Assembly (NCBI GenBank): GCA_002405445.1
Contig: DHLV01000236.1
Coordinates: forward strand, 15,436-22,305
Reading direction: 5' to 3'
DNA: 6,870 nt
DNA from: Flammeovirgaceae bacterium UBA4659
Lineage (GTDB): Bacteria > Bacteroidota > Bacteroidia > Cytophagales > Cyclobacteriaceae
The position numbers and the translations under genes were made by a program. Positions 5,505 through 6,870 of this stretch are shown here, one piece after another (within the stretch, counting starts at the first letter, position 1; each line of letters opens with the position of its first letter). A model generated the notes under the pieces. The model was not told the origin of the DNA, searched no databases, and saw nothing but the letters and a program-made list of their open reading frames with translations.

Positions 5505-6870
5505 CTACTTCGCATACGCCACACTTCTCATCTCGCGTATCACAGTCACCTTTACTTGTCCGGGATATTGCATTTCTTTTTCAATTTTTTGCGAAATGGC
5601 AAAACTCAGTTCCGCGGCTCGTTCGTCAGTTGCTTTTTCGGCATCTACCATCACACGTAACTCGCGGCCGGCTTGTATGGCGTAGCATTTTTCCACACCC
5701 TCAAAACTCAAGCCCACTTGTTCCAACTCCTTCAAGCGTTTGATGTACTGCTCCATCACTTCGCGTCTCGCGCCTGGGCGCGCGCCTGATATCGCATCGC
5801 ATGCTTGCACTATGGGCGAAATGATGCTGGTCATCTCAATCTCATCGTGGTGGGCACCAATAGCATTGCAAACAACCGAATGTTCTTTGTACTTCTGCGC
5901 CAATTCCATACCCACAATAGCGTGCGGTTTCTCCAATTCTTCAGGCCACACTTTACCAATGTCGTGCAGCAGGCCTGCGCGCTTTGCCTGTTTCACATTC
6001 AAGCCCAACTCAGATGCCATGATGGCGCACAGGTTGGCCACTTCACGTGAGTGTTGTAGCAAGTTTTGTCCATAAGAAGAGCGGTAACGCATGCGGCCAA
6101 CCATCTTGATCAGCTCAGGGGCCAACCCATGGATGCCCAAGTCGATGACGGTGCGCGCACCGATCTCCACAATCTCATCTTCAATATTTTTTGTGGTCTT
6201 CGCTACAATTTCCTCGATGCGGGCCGGATGAATGCGGCCGTCTTGCACCAGGCGATGCAACGACAAGCGGGCAATCTCCCTCCGCACGGGGTCAAAACCT
6301 GAAATGATGATCGCTTCCGGAGTATCATCCACAATAAACTCCACACCGGTGGCAGCCTCCAGGGTTCTGATGTTGCGCCCTTCACGGCCAATGATTTTTC
6401 CTTTGATGTCGTCACTTTCAATATTGAAAATTGAAACACAGTTTTCCACTGCGTGCTCGGTAGCGGTGCGCTGGATGGTTTCCACCACAATCTTTTTGGC
6501 TTCTTTGGTGGCGCTTAGTTTGGCCTGTTCCATGATCTCTTTGACGAATGAACTTGCCTTGGTTTGTGCTTCCTCTTTCAGCGATTCGATCAACTGCTCG
6601 CGGGCCTGCTCAGCCGTCAGTTTACTGATTCCTTCCAAAATCGCCACCTTTTGGGCGTTGAACTTATCAAGTTCTTCTTTCCGCTTTTTTACCAGTTCAT
6701 GCTGGTGCGCCAGACTTTGGCGCTCCTCATCCAGTTCAGATTCTTTGCGCTTCAACTGTTCTAATTCTTTAGAAAGTTGTGCCTCGCGCTGCTTAATCTT
6801 CTGCTCGTTGGCGATGATTTGGTTTTTCTTGCGGTTGGCCTCTTCCTCAAACTCTTGCTTCATTTTGAAG
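5505..6870 (-). CDS. rny: Ribonuclease Y, N terminus beyond the window
   Basis: Membrane-anchored endoribonuclease that starts decay of many mRNAs. The frame is open to the window edge; a full RNase Y is about 520 residues, so roughly 65 residues including the single N-terminal membrane helix are missing. Numbering from the internal ATG at 6863: a long coiled coil (1-125, rich in E, K, Q), a KH RNA-binding domain (about 140-215) with the loop [12 protein letters not shown] (155-166), and an HD domain with [10 protein letters not shown] (271-280) and the metal-binding LLHDIGK (298-304; His300, Asp301), followed by the [10 protein letters not shown] block (334-343). The C-terminal part ends [16 protein letters not shown]. 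The ATG at 6863 lies inside the coiled coil and is not the true start. The gene is G+C-rich compared with what follows it. No terminator is evident before the next start, only a T-rich spacer. Confidence 0.97.
   Translation of the reverse strand, partial: FKMKQEFEEEANRKKNQIIANEQKIKQREAQLSKELEQLKRKESELDEERQSLAHQHELVKKRKEELDKFNAQKVAILEGISKLTAEQAREQLIESLKEEAQTKASSFVKEIMEQAKLSATKEAKKIVVETIQRTATEHAVENCVSIFNIESDDIKGKIIGREGRNIRTLEAATGVEFIVDDTPEAIIISGFDPVRREIARLSLHRLVQDGRIHPARIEEIVAKTTKNIEDEIVEIGARTVIDLGIHGLAPELIKMVGRMRYRSSYGQNLLQHSREVANLCAIMASELGLNVKQAKRAGLLHDIGKVWPEELEKPHAIVGMELAQKYKEHSVVCNAIGAHHDEIEMTSIISPIVQACDAISGARPGARREVMEQYIKRLKELEQVGLSFEGVEKCYAIQAGRELRVMVDAEKATDERAAELSFAISQKIEKEMQYPGQVKVTVIREMRSVAYAK

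Noticed and set aside
2377..6870. A single abortive-infection or cell-death system made of RNase Y, caspase and ParDE
   Set aside because: RNase Y is a housekeeping gene, the caspase carries a signal peptide and so acts outside the cytoplasm, and ParDE-GNAT has its own promoter. Proximity is the only link.

Overview
The window looks like chromosomal DNA of a Bacteroidota bacterium, probably Cytophagales-like. The supporting signs are: start codons without Shine-Dalgarno sites but with A/T-rich leaders; two TTTG / TAnnTTTG-type promoters at family-typical spacing and a third, weaker one; signal peptides ending in ...AQ; and a secreted caspase-type peptidase. The lineage is inferred, since no rRNA or other marker gene is present. 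Every gene and pseudogene I can support lies on the minus strand, so the text below follows the direction of transcription, from high to low coordinates.

(1) 6870-5505: RNase Y (rny), a housekeeping mRNA-decay endonuclease. Its N-terminal membrane anchor lies beyond the window edge. (2) 5484-4795: a gene for a small secreted protein that begins 20 nt after rny. It is broken by two compensating single-base frameshifts, both at T runs, and one in-frame stop. Only its last 151 codons remain as an open frame. (3) 4770-3541: a secreted caspase-family (C14-like) cysteine peptidase with the His/Cys dyad intact, 24 nt after the broken gene. (4) 3521-2377: a compact three-gene unit: ParD-like antitoxin, ParE-like toxin (4-nt ATGA overlap) and a RimJ/RimL-type GNAT acetyltransferase (1-nt TAATG overlap). 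A Bacteroidota-type promoter and a perfect palindrome at the expected transcription start precede it. (5) 2344-2197: an intergenic cluster of REP-like palindromes. (6) 2117-993: a YbjJ-like MFS transporter. (7) 854-615: a decayed small GNAT-fold gene with two internal stops, which simple ORF calling does not show. (8) 574-1: a YheT-family alpha/beta hydrolase starting at GTG and running off the left edge.

Base composition differs along the window. Hand-counted 60-base stretches are about 60% G+C in rny and about 50% in the MFS gene, but about 28-38% in the broken secreted gene and the ParE gene. This fits an AT-rich accessory block (roughly 5500-2380) lying between more conserved chromosomal genes. 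No integrase, transposase, attachment site, tRNA or CRISPR was seen.

How the genes work together: the ParDE-GNAT unit looks self-regulated and translationally coupled. The caspase and the broken secreted gene were probably one transcription unit behind rny. I see no sequence evidence that the caspase, toxin-antitoxin and RNase Y genes form one functional system. The points most worth following are the GNAT fused to a ParDE operon, the disrupted partner of the secreted caspase, and the pseudogene at 854-615.
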